The notes under the pieces were generated by a model. The model was not told the DNA's origin, ran no database searches, and was given only the letters and a program-made list of their open reading frames with translations. A stretch of 64,000 nt of DNA from Nocardioides sp. Iso805N (lineage in GTDB: Bacteria > Actinomycetota > Actinomycetes > Propionibacteriales > Nocardioidaceae), in contig NZ_KB822579.1 in NCBI RefSeq assembly GCF_000364605.1, forward strand, positions 186,001 to 250,000, given 5' to 3'. Below, in pieces: positions 16,626 to 24,816 of the stretch (positions within the stretch are counted from its first letter, which is position 1; the number at the start of each line of letters is the position of its first letter). A program made the position numbers and the translations under genes.

Positions 16626-17285
16626 TCAGACCTCGTCGAGGCCGCGTTCGATGACGTAACGGGTCAGCTCGACCCGGTTGTGCATCTGTAGCTTCCGCAG
16701 CACGTTCTGCACGTGGTTCTGCACGGTGCGGTGCGAGAGCACCAGCCGCTCGGCGATCTGGCGGTAGGACATCCCCTTCGCCACCATCCGCAGCACCTCG
16801 GTCTCGCGCTCGGTCAGCTGCGGCTCGCCGGGACGGCCGATGGACGTGGCACCGGCGGCATCCGAGCGTCGCTGGAACTCGCCGAGCAGCAGGCCGGCCA
16901 GGCCGGGCGTGAAGACCGGGACCCCGTCGGCGACGCGGCGTACGGCTGCGAGGAGCTCCTCGCGCGACGCCGACTTCACGAGGTATCCGGTCGCGCCGGC
17001 CGTCACCGCGGCCAGGACGTCGCCCTGCTCGCCCGATGCGGAGAGCACGAGCACCCGCGTCGCCGGTCGTTGACGGGTGATCTCGGCGGTGACCGCGACG
17101 CCGTCTGGCGCGGGGATCTGGAGATCGAGGACGACCACGTCCGGCAGCGTGGCCGCGAACCGGGCCAGGGCCTGTCGGCCGTCGGCGGCGACCGCCACCA
17201 CGTCGTAGCCTGCCTGTGCCAGGTCGCGCTCCACCGCCTCGGACCACATCGGGTGATCGTCGATCACCATCACCCGCAGGCTCAT
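16626..17285 (-). CDS. MacR-like LuxR/NarL response regulator
   Basis: 219 residues: an N-terminal receiver domain (VIDDHPMWSEAVERDL acidic pocket, phospho-acceptor Asp in VVVLDLQIPAPDG, Lys in GYLVKSASREEL) and a C-terminal LuxR-type HTH (LTERETEVLRMVAKGMSYRQ... to HNRVELTRYV). It belongs with the MacR-type actinobacterial regulators. The ATG overlaps the kinase stop by ATGA. Its TGA stop lies in the TCA (16626-16628) that flanks the mobile unit, so the insertion landed at the very end of the gene without changing the protein. Confidence 0.92.
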   Translation of the reverse strand: MSLRVMVIDDHPMWSEAVERDLAQAGYDVVAVAADGRQALARFAATLPDVVVLDLQIPAPDGVAVTAEITRQRPATRVLVLSASGEQGDVLAAVTAGATGYLVKSASREELLAAVRRVADGVPVFTPGLAGLLLGEFQRRSDAAGATSIGRPGEPQLTERETEVLRMVAKGMSYRQIAERLVLSHRTVQNHVQNVLRKLQMHNRVELTRYVIERGLDEV

Positions 17286-18439
17286 GACGCCTCCTGTCGT
17301 AGCGTTCGGTCCTGCTCCCGAGGCACGACCAGCTGCCATTCGGTACCGAGAGAATCGCTCGTCAGGCTGGCCGTCCCGCCGACCTGGTCCAGCCGGCCGC
17401 GGATTGCCTCACTCACGCCCAGCCGGCCCTGCGAGGCCGCCTCGTCGAGGCGCCCCTCCGGGATGCCGGGACCCTGGTCGCGTACCGAGAGCTCGACGCG
17501 ATCGGGGAACGCCTCGAGCAGCAGCCAGGCCGGTGCGTCCTCGCCGACGTGGTGTCGCACGTTGTCGAGGCAGGCCCGTGCAGCCGCGAGAAGCTCCTCG
17601 GCGACGGGGGCCGGCAGATCCACGGCGAAGGCGGGCACTGCGACCGTGACGATCCCGGGACGCTCGAGCCGAGTCAGCGCGGCAACGATGTCGACACTGC
17701 CGGCAGGCCGTACGCCGGAAGCGTCCTCAGCCCGGATGAGTGCGCGCAGCCGCTGCTCCTGCTCGCCGGCGAGGTCGCCGAGCTCGGCGATCACGCCCTC
17801 GTGCTCGGCTCCGTGGCGCTGCATCAGCGCCAGGACCTGCAGGACGCCGTCGTGCACCGCCCGGGCGAGCCGCGCCCGCTCGGTCGCCATCGCCGCGGCC
17901 CGCTCCGCGGCATCGCGCTCGGTCGCCATCTGCTGCAGCGACCCGCACATGAACCCGACGACCGAACCGGTGATGACCAGCAGGAAGGCGTTGTTGTAGT
18001 CGCTCTGCTGGATGTGGTCGCGCAGCACCAGGTCGACGCTCGCCAGCAGCACACCGGCGAAGAGGCCGCCGGGGAGGCGGTAGTGCACCGCCCAGGCCAG
18101 CAGCGCACCCGCGATCCAAAACCCGGGGACCGTCGCGTTGAACCCGGAGCCCTTCACCAGCGGTGTGCTGAGCAGCAGCGTGAGCGCCAGCCCCAGGTCG
18201 GCGCCGAGCAACCACCGGGTACGCCGACGCGCGTCGGCATAGGCCCACGCGGCATACCCGGTCCAGGCGATCATGGCGACGACGCAGACCGTGCCGGCGA
18301 GCGGACGCTGGAAGCTGTCGGCCCGATAGACGTTCAGGGCGACGGCGTTGATCAGCAGGATCACCCGGAGCGGCGTGAGCGCACGCAGAAGCCGGTCCTC
18401 GACTGCCGTCGCAGCGGCGGACGCCCAGGTACTCACCAC
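17282..18439 (-). CDS. MacS-like sensor histidine kinase
   Basis: About 385 residues. Four to six N-terminal membrane segments (for example LRVILLINAVALNVY, GTVCVVAMIAWTGYAAWAYA, ALLAWAVHY, NNAFLLVITGSVVGFM), then a HisKA_3 dimerisation helix with the phospho-acceptor His in RLARAVHDGVLQVLALMQ and a HATPase domain ending in VRDQGPGIPEGRL and LTSDSLGTEWQL. No large external sensor loop is seen, so the signal is probably sensed in the membrane. Start at GTG 18439 or the adjacent GTG 18436. Partner of the downstream response regulator. Confidence 0.88.
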   Translation of the reverse strand: MVSTWASAAATAVEDRLLRALTPLRVILLINAVALNVYRADSFQRPLAGTVCVVAMIAWTGYAAWAYADARRRTRWLLGADLGLALTLLLSTPLVKGSGFNATVPGFWIAGALLAWAVHYRLPGGLFAGVLLASVDLVLRDHIQQSDYNNAFLLVITGSVVGFMCGSLQQMATERDAAERAAAMATERARLARAVHDGVLQVLALMQRHGAEHEGVIAELGDLAGEQEQRLRALIRAEDASGVRPAGSVDIVAALTRLERPGIVTVAVPAFAVDLPAPVAEELLAAARACLDNVRHHVGEDAPAWLLLEAFPDRVELSVRDQGPGIPEGRLDEAASQGRLGVSEAIRGRLDQVGGTASLTSDSLGTEWQLVVPREQDRTLRQEAS

Positions 18440-18470
18440 GGCAGTGTCGCAGTTGAGTATCCGTACGGAT
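18430..18470. promoter_or_regulatory. Inverted repeats in the kinase / YiaA-like intergenic region
   Basis: TACTCA (18430-18435) is mirrored by TGAGTA (18454-18459), and ATCCGTACGGAT (18459-18470) is a perfect 12-base palindrome. They sit between the divergent kinase and YiaA-like genes and are candidates for response-regulator binding. Low confidence. Confidence 0.35.
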
Positions 18471-18504
18471 GTGGAGCGGCTCCGGCGCGCCCGAGACTCC
18501 TCCC

Positions 18505-18795
18505 ATGGAGACCAACGCACCCGTTATGAAGAACACCACCGCCTACTACATGCAGAGCGCGATCGCCTTCGGGGTCGCGCTCCTCACCATGCTGGTGGCG
18601 ACCTACCTGCTGCCGTGCGCGCCGTGGCCCAAGGCGTTCCTGGCCCTGGGCACGCTCTTCCTCACCACCTCGACCTTCGCTCTGGCCAAGTGCGTCCGCG
18701 ATGCCCAGGAGACCCAGAGCGTCGCCTCTCGGCTCGATCAGGCGCGGGTCGACAAGATCCTGGCCGAGCACAACCCGTGGAAGGAGACCGCCTGA
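18505..18795 (+). CDS. YiaA/YiaB-family inner membrane protein
   Basis: 96-residue protein with the conserved KNTTAYYMQSAIAFGVALL start, two transmembrane helices (AIAFGVALLTMLVATYLLP and AFLALGTLFLTTSTFALAK) and a charged C-terminal tail (CVRDAQE...LAEHNPWK). This matches the YiaA/YiaB two-helix family, whose function is unknown. The start at 18505 is the first ATG; MKNTT at 18526 is an alternative. It is divergent from the two-component operon and could be its target. Confidence 0.85.
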   Translation: METNAPVMKNTTAYYMQSAIAFGVALLTMLVATYLLPCAPWPKAFLALGTLFLTTSTFALAKCVRDAQETQSVASRLDQARVDKILAEHNPWKETA

Positions 18796-18832
18796 CATCG
18801 GGAGCGATCCCGACTCGCGATCCTGACCACCA

Positions 18833-18863
18833 CGACGGCCCCGGCGACCAGCCGGGGCCGTCG
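18833..18863. terminator. Strong bidirectional terminator
   Basis: CGACGGCCCCGG, seven-base loop, CCGGGGCCGTCG: a perfect 12-bp stem between the converging YiaA-like and DUF2804 genes. Confidence 0.85.
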
Positions 18864-18887
18864 CCGTGCGGGTGATCGCCCATCAGG

Positions 18888-19892
18888 TCAGAGGCGGGCG
18901 TCCATCTTCTCCATGACGCCACGGATCGACTGGACCGTGCGGCCACCGACGGTGCCGGACCAGGTGCCGTAGAGCTGCCAGTAGTCGATCGCGACCACGC
19001 CGAGCTGGTGCTTGACGTCCTTGCGGCCGTCGGGAGTGAAGGTCACGTCGAGGGCATCGTCGGAGGAGAAGCCGTGCCAGCGCGCCAGCGGCGCCTCCGA
19101 TTCGGAGACGAACGCGACCTGCTCCAGGGGGAGCAGGGTGGGCTCGCCGCCGTCGCCGGGCACCCAGAGGCACGACTCGCCCGGCGTACCGGGGGCGTCG
19201 GGTCGCTCGCAGAAGTTGGCGCCGACGATGCCGTCGGGAGCGGTGGTGGCGAAGGTGCCCCACAGCCAGTGCGTGCGATAGGGCAGGAACGTCTTGTGCT
19301 CGTCCAGGATGACGAGGTCCCGGGAGGCGTCGAAGACGTAGGTGCGGTCTCCGACGGAGAGGGTGCCGGCGACGGGGAAGACCAGCTTGTGGGTGTACAT
19401 CTCGCCGCGCGGGCGCAGCGGCTGACTGACCGAGAGCGGCGCCGAGGCGCGTGCTCCGTCCAGCTCGAGCGAGGCGCGGATGGCTGGTTCGTCGCCCTTG
19501 GCGGCGATGTCGACCCGAATCCGGTGGGTTCCACCGAGCGGACCCAGCTCGTAGGCGATCCGGTAACCCGGACGCTCGATCGACGGTGAGCTCCCGTAGA
19601 GAGCCTCCGGCAGGGCCAGGCTGCCGCCGCGGCTGGTGGTGGAGTGTTGGGTGAGCCGTCCGGACGCAGCGTCGCGGACGTAGATCTCCGAGCTCGCCAG
19701 GTAGTTGGCGTCCTGCAGGATCATCGACGCCGACAGCTCGGGGTGCATGAAGGTCCAGCCGACCCACTCCTTGAGCCGGAGCCGCCGCAGGAGTCGGCGC
19801 GGCCCGGTGAGGGCGTCGAGCGGATTGACCCGGACGGGACGCGCGTCGAACAGGCCGGTGGCGCGGTGGCCGTGTGTGACGAGCGTCTCCAT
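18888..19892 (-). CDS. DUF2804 family protein
   Basis: 334-residue soluble protein with the DUF2804 pattern: an RLRLKEWVGWTFMHPEL region, then a beta-rich body with RGEMYTHKLVFPVAG, HWLWGTFAT and a C-terminal GTWSGTVGG. No signal peptide or catalytic motif is recognised, and DUF2804 has no established function. It runs toward the YiaA-like gene and lies just downstream of the AidB-like gene on the same strand (39 bp), so the two may be co-transcribed. Confidence 0.75.
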   Translation of the reverse strand: METLVTHGHRATGLFDARPVRVNPLDALTGPRRLLRRLRLKEWVGWTFMHPELSASMILQDANYLASSEIYVRDAASGRLTQHSTTSRGGSLALPEALYGSSPSIERPGYRIAYELGPLGGTHRIRVDIAAKGDEPAIRASLELDGARASAPLSVSQPLRPRGEMYTHKLVFPVAGTLSVGDRTYVFDASRDLVILDEHKTFLPYRTHWLWGTFATTAPDGIVGANFCERPDAPGTPGESCLWVPGDGGEPTLLPLEQVAFVSESEAPLARWHGFSSDDALDVTFTPDGRKDVKHQLGVVAIDYWQLYGTWSGTVGGRTVQSIRGVMEKMDARL

Positions 19893-19931
19893 GCGGGCAC
19901 CCTAGCGGTAGGCGCTACGGGCGGAGCCGGG

Positions 19932-21617
19932 TTAGGAGACGGTCGGCGTGGACCGTTCCGCCACGGTCGCGAAGTCACCGCCGCTCAGCATGCCGTAGGT
20001 GCCGTCGTGTCCGGTGCCGAGGCGGGAGGCGCAGAAGAGGTCGGCGACCTCCGCGGGCGCGTATCGGACCAGCAACGAGCCCTGCAGCACCGCCGCCATC
20101 CGCCCCGCCAGGCGACGCGCAGAGGCCTCGAGGTCGTCGGGGGAGCCCATCAGGGTGCCCAGCATCGCCAGCAGGTCATCGATGGCCCGGTCGAGCCGCG
20201 CGTCAGCGCCGCGTGCGCTGCCGATCTCGGTCAGGTAGGCGTCCAACGCCTCCGGCTCGCGCGACAGGGCGCGCAGCACGTCAAGCGCGTTGACGTTGCC
20301 CGAGCCCTCCCACACCGAGTTGAGCGGGGCCTCCCGGTAGAGGAGCGGCATCCCGGACTCCTCGACGTACCCGTTGCCGCCGAGGCACTCCAAGGCCTCG
20401 GCCACCATCCCGGGCGTGCGCTTGCAGACCCAGAACTTCGCCAGCGGCAGGGCCAGCCGGCGCAAGGCGGCCTCGGCCGGATCGTCGGCACGGTCGACCG
20501 CTGTCGCCAGACGCATCGCGAGAGCCGTCGCCGCCTCGGACTCCACGGCCAGGTCGGCGATCACGTTGCGCATCAGCGGCTTGTCGGCGAGCAGCGAGCC
20601 AAACGCGGACCGGTGGCCCACGTGCCACGACGCCTCGGCGACGGCCTTGCGCATCAGCGAAGCCGAGCCGATCACGCAGTCGAGCCGGGTGGCGGCGACC
20701 ATCTCGATGATGGTGCGCACGCCGCGGCCCTCCTCGCCGAGCCGGCGCACCAGGGTCCCGTCGAACTCAAGCTCGGAGGAGGCGTTGGACTTGTTGCCCA
20801 GCTTGTCCTTGAGCCGTACGACGTCGAGCCGGTTCGGGCTGCCGTCCGGCAGCATCCTCGGCATCACGAAGCAGGTGACACCGCCCGGCGCCTGGGCGAG
20901 GACCAGGAAGACGTCGTTCATCGGCGCCGAGGTGAACCACTTGTGGCCGTGCAGGGTGTATTCGCCCTCGACGCCCGTGGGCCGCGCCACCGTGACGTTC
21001 GCACGGACGTCCGAGCCACCCTGCTTCTCGGTCATGCCCATCCCGGCCAGGACGCCGAGCTTGGCGGCGGCCGGGCGAAGCCCGGGGTCGTAGCGCAGCG
21101 AGGCGAGCAGCGGCGCCCACTCCGAGGCGAGTGCCGCGTCGGCACGCAGCGCCGGTACGGCGGCGTACGTCATCGAGATCGGGCAGCCGTGTCCTGGCTC
21201 GGTCTGCGACCAGGCCAGGAAGCCGGCCGCGCGGCGCAGGTGTGCGTGCTGGTCGCCGGCGGCCTGCCGCTCCCAGGGCGCGGCGGCGAGGCCGTGCCCG
21301 ACGGCGCGCTCCATGAGCCAGTGCCACGACGGGTGGAAGGTCACCTCGTCGACCCGGTTGCCGTAGCGGTCGTAGTTGACCAGTTCGGGGGAGTGCTGGT
21401 TGGCGAGCGTGCCGTGCTCGCGAGCGTCCGCCGTACCGGCTTCGGCGCCGAGACCGACCAGGGAGTCGAGCACGGCGGCATCTCCGTGGCGCAGGACGGC
21501 CTCGCGCAGGGCGGCATCGCTGGTCACCACGTTGTGGCCGACCAGCAGTGGTGCCTGGTTGGTGACGGTCCGGATGTCGGTGCGAGACGGGATCGTGCCC
21601 GGGAGCGAGGACGTCAT
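19932..21617 (-). CDS. acyl-CoA dehydrogenase, AidB-like
   Basis: 561-residue flavoprotein of the acyl-CoA dehydrogenase superfamily, matching the longer AidB group (E. coli AidB is an alkylation-response protein). Seen: GMGMTEKQGGSDVRANVT (FAD/substrate loop), a HKWFTSAPMNDVFLVLAQ beta domain, the C-terminal helical region with ALECLGGNGYVEESGMPLLYRE and the SVWEGSGNVNALDVLRAL segment typical of AidB. The N-terminus (TNQAPLLVGHNVVTSD) also fits. The start at 21617 gives MTSSLPGTIPSRT. Whether it protects against alkylation or acts on acyl-CoAs is not decided. Confidence 0.9.
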   Translation of the reverse strand: MTSSLPGTIPSRTDIRTVTNQAPLLVGHNVVTSDAALREAVLRHGDAAVLDSLVGLGAEAGTADAREHGTLANQHSPELVNYDRYGNRVDEVTFHPSWHWLMERAVGHGLAAAPWERQAAGDQHAHLRRAAGFLAWSQTEPGHGCPISMTYAAVPALRADAALASEWAPLLASLRYDPGLRPAAAKLGVLAGMGMTEKQGGSDVRANVTVARPTGVEGEYTLHGHKWFTSAPMNDVFLVLAQAPGGVTCFVMPRMLPDGSPNRLDVVRLKDKLGNKSNASSELEFDGTLVRRLGEEGRGVRTIIEMVAATRLDCVIGSASLMRKAVAEASWHVGHRSAFGSLLADKPLMRNVIADLAVESEAATALAMRLATAVDRADDPAEAALRRLALPLAKFWVCKRTPGMVAEALECLGGNGYVEESGMPLLYREAPLNSVWEGSGNVNALDVLRALSREPEALDAYLTEIGSARGADARLDRAIDDLLAMLGTLMGSPDDLEASARRLAGRMAAVLQGSLLVRYAPAEVADLFCASRLGTGHDGTYGMLSGGDFATVAERSTPTVS

Positions 21618-21731
21618 GTGCGAGAGCCTAGGCGAACCGGCGCAGCGAGGGGCCCGTCCGCGGGAGCCTGTGCCGCCGCGCGGTAGGTGACCCAGCGCCG
21701 CCGTTGCGGTCCATCGCGGTAGATTGCGGCC

Positions 21732-22826
21732 GTGTCCGATGAGGAGAGTGCGCAGCGAGGTCGTGCGCGGGGCAGGGTCGCGCTTCCAGAGCGCTATCGG
21801 TCGCCGTGGTGGCACCTGGCGCGACGCGTGCTGGTCGGCGTGGCGATCTTCGTGGCCGTGGTGCTGCTCGTGTACATCCAGCGGGACGGCTACCAGGACG
21901 CCAACGACCCGGCCGGGACGGTGAGCTTCCTGGACTCGTTCTACTACGCCGCCACCACGTTGAGCACGACCGGCTTCGGCGACATCGCGCCGGCGACGGA
22001 TGCGGCCCGGCTGCTCAACGCCCTGGTGGTGACGCCGCTGCGGATCGCGTTCCTGATCCTTCTCATCACCACCACGATGGAGGTCCTGGCGTTCCGTCGC
22101 CGGGACGTGTTCCGGATCGCACGCTGGAGGAAGCACATGAGCAACCACGTCGTCGTCGTCGGTTACGGCACGAAGGGCCGAAGCGCGGTCGAGACCCTGC
22201 TCAGCAACGGCCAGGAGCGGGACCGGATCGTGATCGTCGACCCCTCGACGGCCGCCCTGCAGGATGCGCACGCCGACGGCCTGGCCGTCGTGACAGGAGA
22301 CGCCACCCGGCGCGACGTGCTGCACCGGGCCGGGGTGGAGACCGCGGACCAGGTCATCATCACCACCGACCGCGATGACTCCAACGTCCTCGCCACCCTG
22401 ACCGTGCGGCAGCTCAACCCCGGCGCGTGGATCGTCGCAGCCGCGCGGGAGCAGGAGAACGCGCCGCTGATGAAGCAGTCTGGCGCCAACTCGGTGATCA
22501 CCAGCTCGGACGCCGTCGGCCGGTTGCTCGGGCTGTCGTCGATGAGCCCGACCCTGGGCTCGGTGATGGAGGACCTGCTGACGTACGGCGAAGGCCTGGA
22601 GGTGGCCGAGCGCGGCCTCCTCGTGAACGAGGTCGGCAAGCAGCCGCAGCAACTGGCCGACCAGGTGATCGCCGTCGTCCGGGACGAGAAGGTCTTCCGC
22701 TACTTCGACCCGGTCGTCACCCAGCTGGCTCGCGGCGATCGGCTCGTGGTGGTCCGCCCGGCGAAGGAGCTGCCCTGGGCGCCTCGCCCTGGCACGCACG
22801 ACGAAGACCTCGCCTACGACTCCTGA
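21732..22826 (+). CDS. potassium channel with RCK (TrkA-N) domain
   Basis: 364 residues. Membrane helix 1 (RRVLVGVAIFVAVVLLVYIQ), a pore loop with the selectivity filter TTGFGD, membrane helix 2 (RIAFLILLITTTMEVLAF), then a cytoplasmic RCK domain with a Rossmann GYGTKGRSAVETLL and an acidic strand end IVIVDPST, and a C-terminal RCK-C part. It forms a two-helix gated K+ channel. Translation starts at GTG 21732 (VSDEESAQRG). It is divergent from the AidB-like gene and followed by a hairpin. Confidence 0.93.
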   Translation: MSDEESAQRGRARGRVALPERYRSPWWHLARRVLVGVAIFVAVVLLVYIQRDGYQDANDPAGTVSFLDSFYYAATTLSTTGFGDIAPATDAARLLNALVVTPLRIAFLILLITTTMEVLAFRRRDVFRIARWRKHMSNHVVVVGYGTKGRSAVETLLSNGQERDRIVIVDPSTAALQDAHADGLAVVTGDATRRDVLHRAGVETADQVIITTDRDDSNVLATLTVRQLNPGAWIVAAAREQENAPLMKQSGANSVITSSDAVGRLLGLSSMSPTLGSVMEDLLTYGEGLEVAERGLLVNEVGKQPQQLADQVIAVVRDEKVFRYFDPVVTQLARGDRLVVVRPAKELPWAPRPGTHDEDLAYDS

Positions 22827-22833
22827 AATGAGC

Positions 22834-22867
22834 TGAACCGCTGGCGTCTCGGGTCACCAGCGGTTCA
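22834..22867 (+). terminator. Hairpin terminator after the K+ channel gene
   Basis: TGAACCGCTGG, twelve bases, CCAGCGGTTCA: a perfect 11-bp stem starting 8 bp after the stop codon. The following 100 bases to 22969 show nothing recognisable. Confidence 0.75.
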
Positions 22868-22969
22868 ACGAGTGAAACATTAATCGCCCGAGTGGCGGCT
22901 GTCACCGTCCTACCTCGAAGATCATCCTTCAGGAGCAGGGATCTAGCCCGAACGGACTACCCGCGCACC

Positions 22970-23221
22970 CTAGTCCCGCGCGCGACGCGCGGACCGCTCG
23001 CGCTGGCGGGTGAGCCGTTGCCGCCGCAGCCGCCGCACCAGCAGGGGGTCGCGATCAAGCGCCGCGGGACGCTCGATCAGCTCGCCCAGCAGTCGGTAGT
23101 AGCGCTCGGCGCTGAGATCGAAGCGCTCACGGATCACCGCCTCCTTGGCGCCCCCGGTCGACCACCAGGAGCGCTCGAATGCCAAGATCTCGGTCTCACG
23201 CTCGCTCAGGGCATCGTGCAT
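22970..23221 (-). CDS. DUF3263 family protein
   Basis: 83-residue actinobacterial protein with the DUF3263 pattern: LSERETEILAFERSWWSTGG...KEAVIRERFDLSAERYYRLL, followed by a strongly basic tail (RLRRQRLTRQRERSARRARD). The ERETEIL start resembles sigma-region-4/HTH helices, so nucleic-acid binding is plausible but unproven. It is 56 bp downstream of the PLP decarboxylase on the same strand. Confidence 0.8.
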   Translation of the reverse strand: MHDALSERETEILAFERSWWSTGGAKEAVIRERFDLSAERYYRLLGELIERPAALDRDPLLVRRLRRQRLTRQRERSARRARD

Positions 23222-23277
23222 GGCGCCATCCTCTCAGGCCCGGTGCCGGACCTGCGCCCGGCACGCACGACCGGCGC

Positions 23278-24711
23278 TCAGAGCATCGAGTCCAGCACCA
23301 GTGTGATGTCCTCGAGCGTGGTCATCGGGTTGACGACGGCGATCCGGGTGCAGACCTGGCCGTGGTGGCGCGTCGGGGTCACGAACGCCGTGCCGTCGCG
23401 GAGCAACCGGTCGCTCCACTCGGCGTAGTCGGCGGGCGACCAGCCGATCCGCTCGAAGATCAGCACGGTCAGATCCGGCTCCACCAGCAGTCGCAGGTGC
23501 TCGGCCCGGTCGATCAGCTCCCGGGCCTCGGCAGCCATGCTCAGCGTGTGCTCGATGGCGGCGCGGTAGGCGTCGGTCCCGTGCACCGCGAGCGAGAACC
23601 AGAACGGCAGCCCGCGGGCCCGCCTGCTCAACTGCACCGCGAAGTCGCTGGGGTTCCATTCGCCCTCGACGTTGACCGGGTCGAGGTAGCCAGCTTTCTG
23701 GGTGTGCGCGGCCCGCGCGAGCACCGGGTCGCGGTAGAGCAGGGCGCAGGCGTCGAAGGGCGCGTAGAGCCACTTGTGCGGATCGACGATGAACGAGTCG
23801 GCGCGCTCGATGCCGTCGAACAGGTGCCGGGTGGAGGGCGCGGCGAGCGCGGCGCCGCCGTACGCTCCGTCGACGTGCAGCCACCACCCGTGCTGCTCGC
23901 AGACGTCGGCGATCCCGGAGATGTCGTCGACCACGCCGACGTTGGTGGTGCCGGCCGTGGCGACCACGGCGAGGACCGCGTCCAGCTGCTCGGGCGAGGC
24001 ATCGGCGGCCCAGGACGCGACGGCGGCGCCTGTCACGCGTCCACGCTCGTCTCCGGGTACGACGACGACATCGACGTCCATCACCGACTCCAGCGAGTGC
24101 TTGACCGACGAGTGCGTCTCCTCGCTGAGCAGCACTGCCCAACGCGGCGGCCGAGTGCCACGGTGGTGCTGCGCGGCCGAGCGCGCGGCCACCAGTGCCG
24201 AGAGGTTCCCGGTGGTGCCGCCCTGGACGAACACCCCGCCCGCCTCCTCGGGCAGACCGGCGAGGTCGGCGAGCCAGCGCAGCGCCTGGTTCTCGGCGTA
24301 CACCGCCCCTGATCCCTCCAGCCAGCTGCCGCCGTACACGCTGGAGGCGCCGATCAGCATGTCGAACGCCGCCGCAGCCTTGGTCGGCGCGCTCGGGATG
24401 AAGGCGAGGTAGCCGTGGAAGTCGGTCGAGATGCAGGCGCGGGAGAGCACCTCGTCCCACAGCTCGAGCGCTGCCTCCGGTCCGATGCCTTGCGTGGTCA
24501 CCGTCTGGCCGGCGGCTGCCTGCAGCGCCTCGAAGGTGCTCGCCCCGTCCAGCGGTACCGGATCGCACAACCGGGAGATGCTCAGGTCGGCCACGGCGCG
24601 AGTGAGCCTCTCGGTCGCCGGCCCGGGACGGTGCATCCGGGTGGCATCGGCCAGAGCGGCGTCGGCCGGGGTGGCTGCGGTCGGGGTGGCGTCGGTCAGA
24701 TCCCTCTCCAT
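23278..24711 (-). CDS. PLP-dependent decarboxylase (group II)
   Basis: 477-residue group II amino-acid decarboxylase fold (aromatic-L-amino-acid/glutamate/diaminobutyrate type). The PLP lysine is Lys313 in DPHKWLYAPFD, the ring-stacking His is His200 (SEETHSSVKHS), and Asp281 in HVDGAYGG contacts the pyridine nitrogen; VQGGTTGNLSALVAAR binds the phosphate. The C-terminal GTAFVTPTRHHGQVCTRIAVVNP matches this group. It is divergent from the MFS/MarR pair. The substrate is not decidable. Confidence 0.92.
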   Translation of the reverse strand: MERDLTDATPTAATPADAALADATRMHRPGPATERLTRAVADLSISRLCDPVPLDGASTFEALQAAAGQTVTTQGIGPEAALELWDEVLSRACISTDFHGYLAFIPSAPTKAAAAFDMLIGASSVYGGSWLEGSGAVYAENQALRWLADLAGLPEEAGGVFVQGGTTGNLSALVAARSAAQHHRGTRPPRWAVLLSEETHSSVKHSLESVMDVDVVVVPGDERGRVTGAAVASWAADASPEQLDAVLAVVATAGTTNVGVVDDISGIADVCEQHGWWLHVDGAYGGAALAAPSTRHLFDGIERADSFIVDPHKWLYAPFDACALLYRDPVLARAAHTQKAGYLDPVNVEGEWNPSDFAVQLSRRARGLPFWFSLAVHGTDAYRAAIEHTLSMAAEARELIDRAEHLRLLVEPDLTVLIFERIGWSPADYAEWSDRLLRDGTAFVTPTRHHGQVCTRIAVVNPMTTLEDITLVLDSML

Positions 24712-24782
24712 GCCCGGCAGCCTAGGCGAACGGTTGTGAGTCGGGTGCCGCTCGGAGGGGGCCTGTTCGTGCCATCTGGAGA

Positions 24783-24806
24783 TTTAGTTAGCAATGGTGA
24801 AGTAAA
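24783..24806. promoter_or_regulatory. AT-rich imperfect palindrome before the MFS/MarR operon
   Basis: A 24-base AT-rich patch, TTTAGTTA...GAAGTAAA, symmetrical at 8 of 12 half-positions, ending 10 bp before the transporter start. It is a plausible binding site for the MarR-type regulator encoded at the end of the operon. Confidence 0.4.
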
Positions 24807-24816
24807 GTTCGGTCAC

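Noticed and set aside
19644..21686. 680-codon plus-strand frame
   Set aside because: Antisense to the AidB-like acyl-CoA dehydrogenase and DUF2804 genes.
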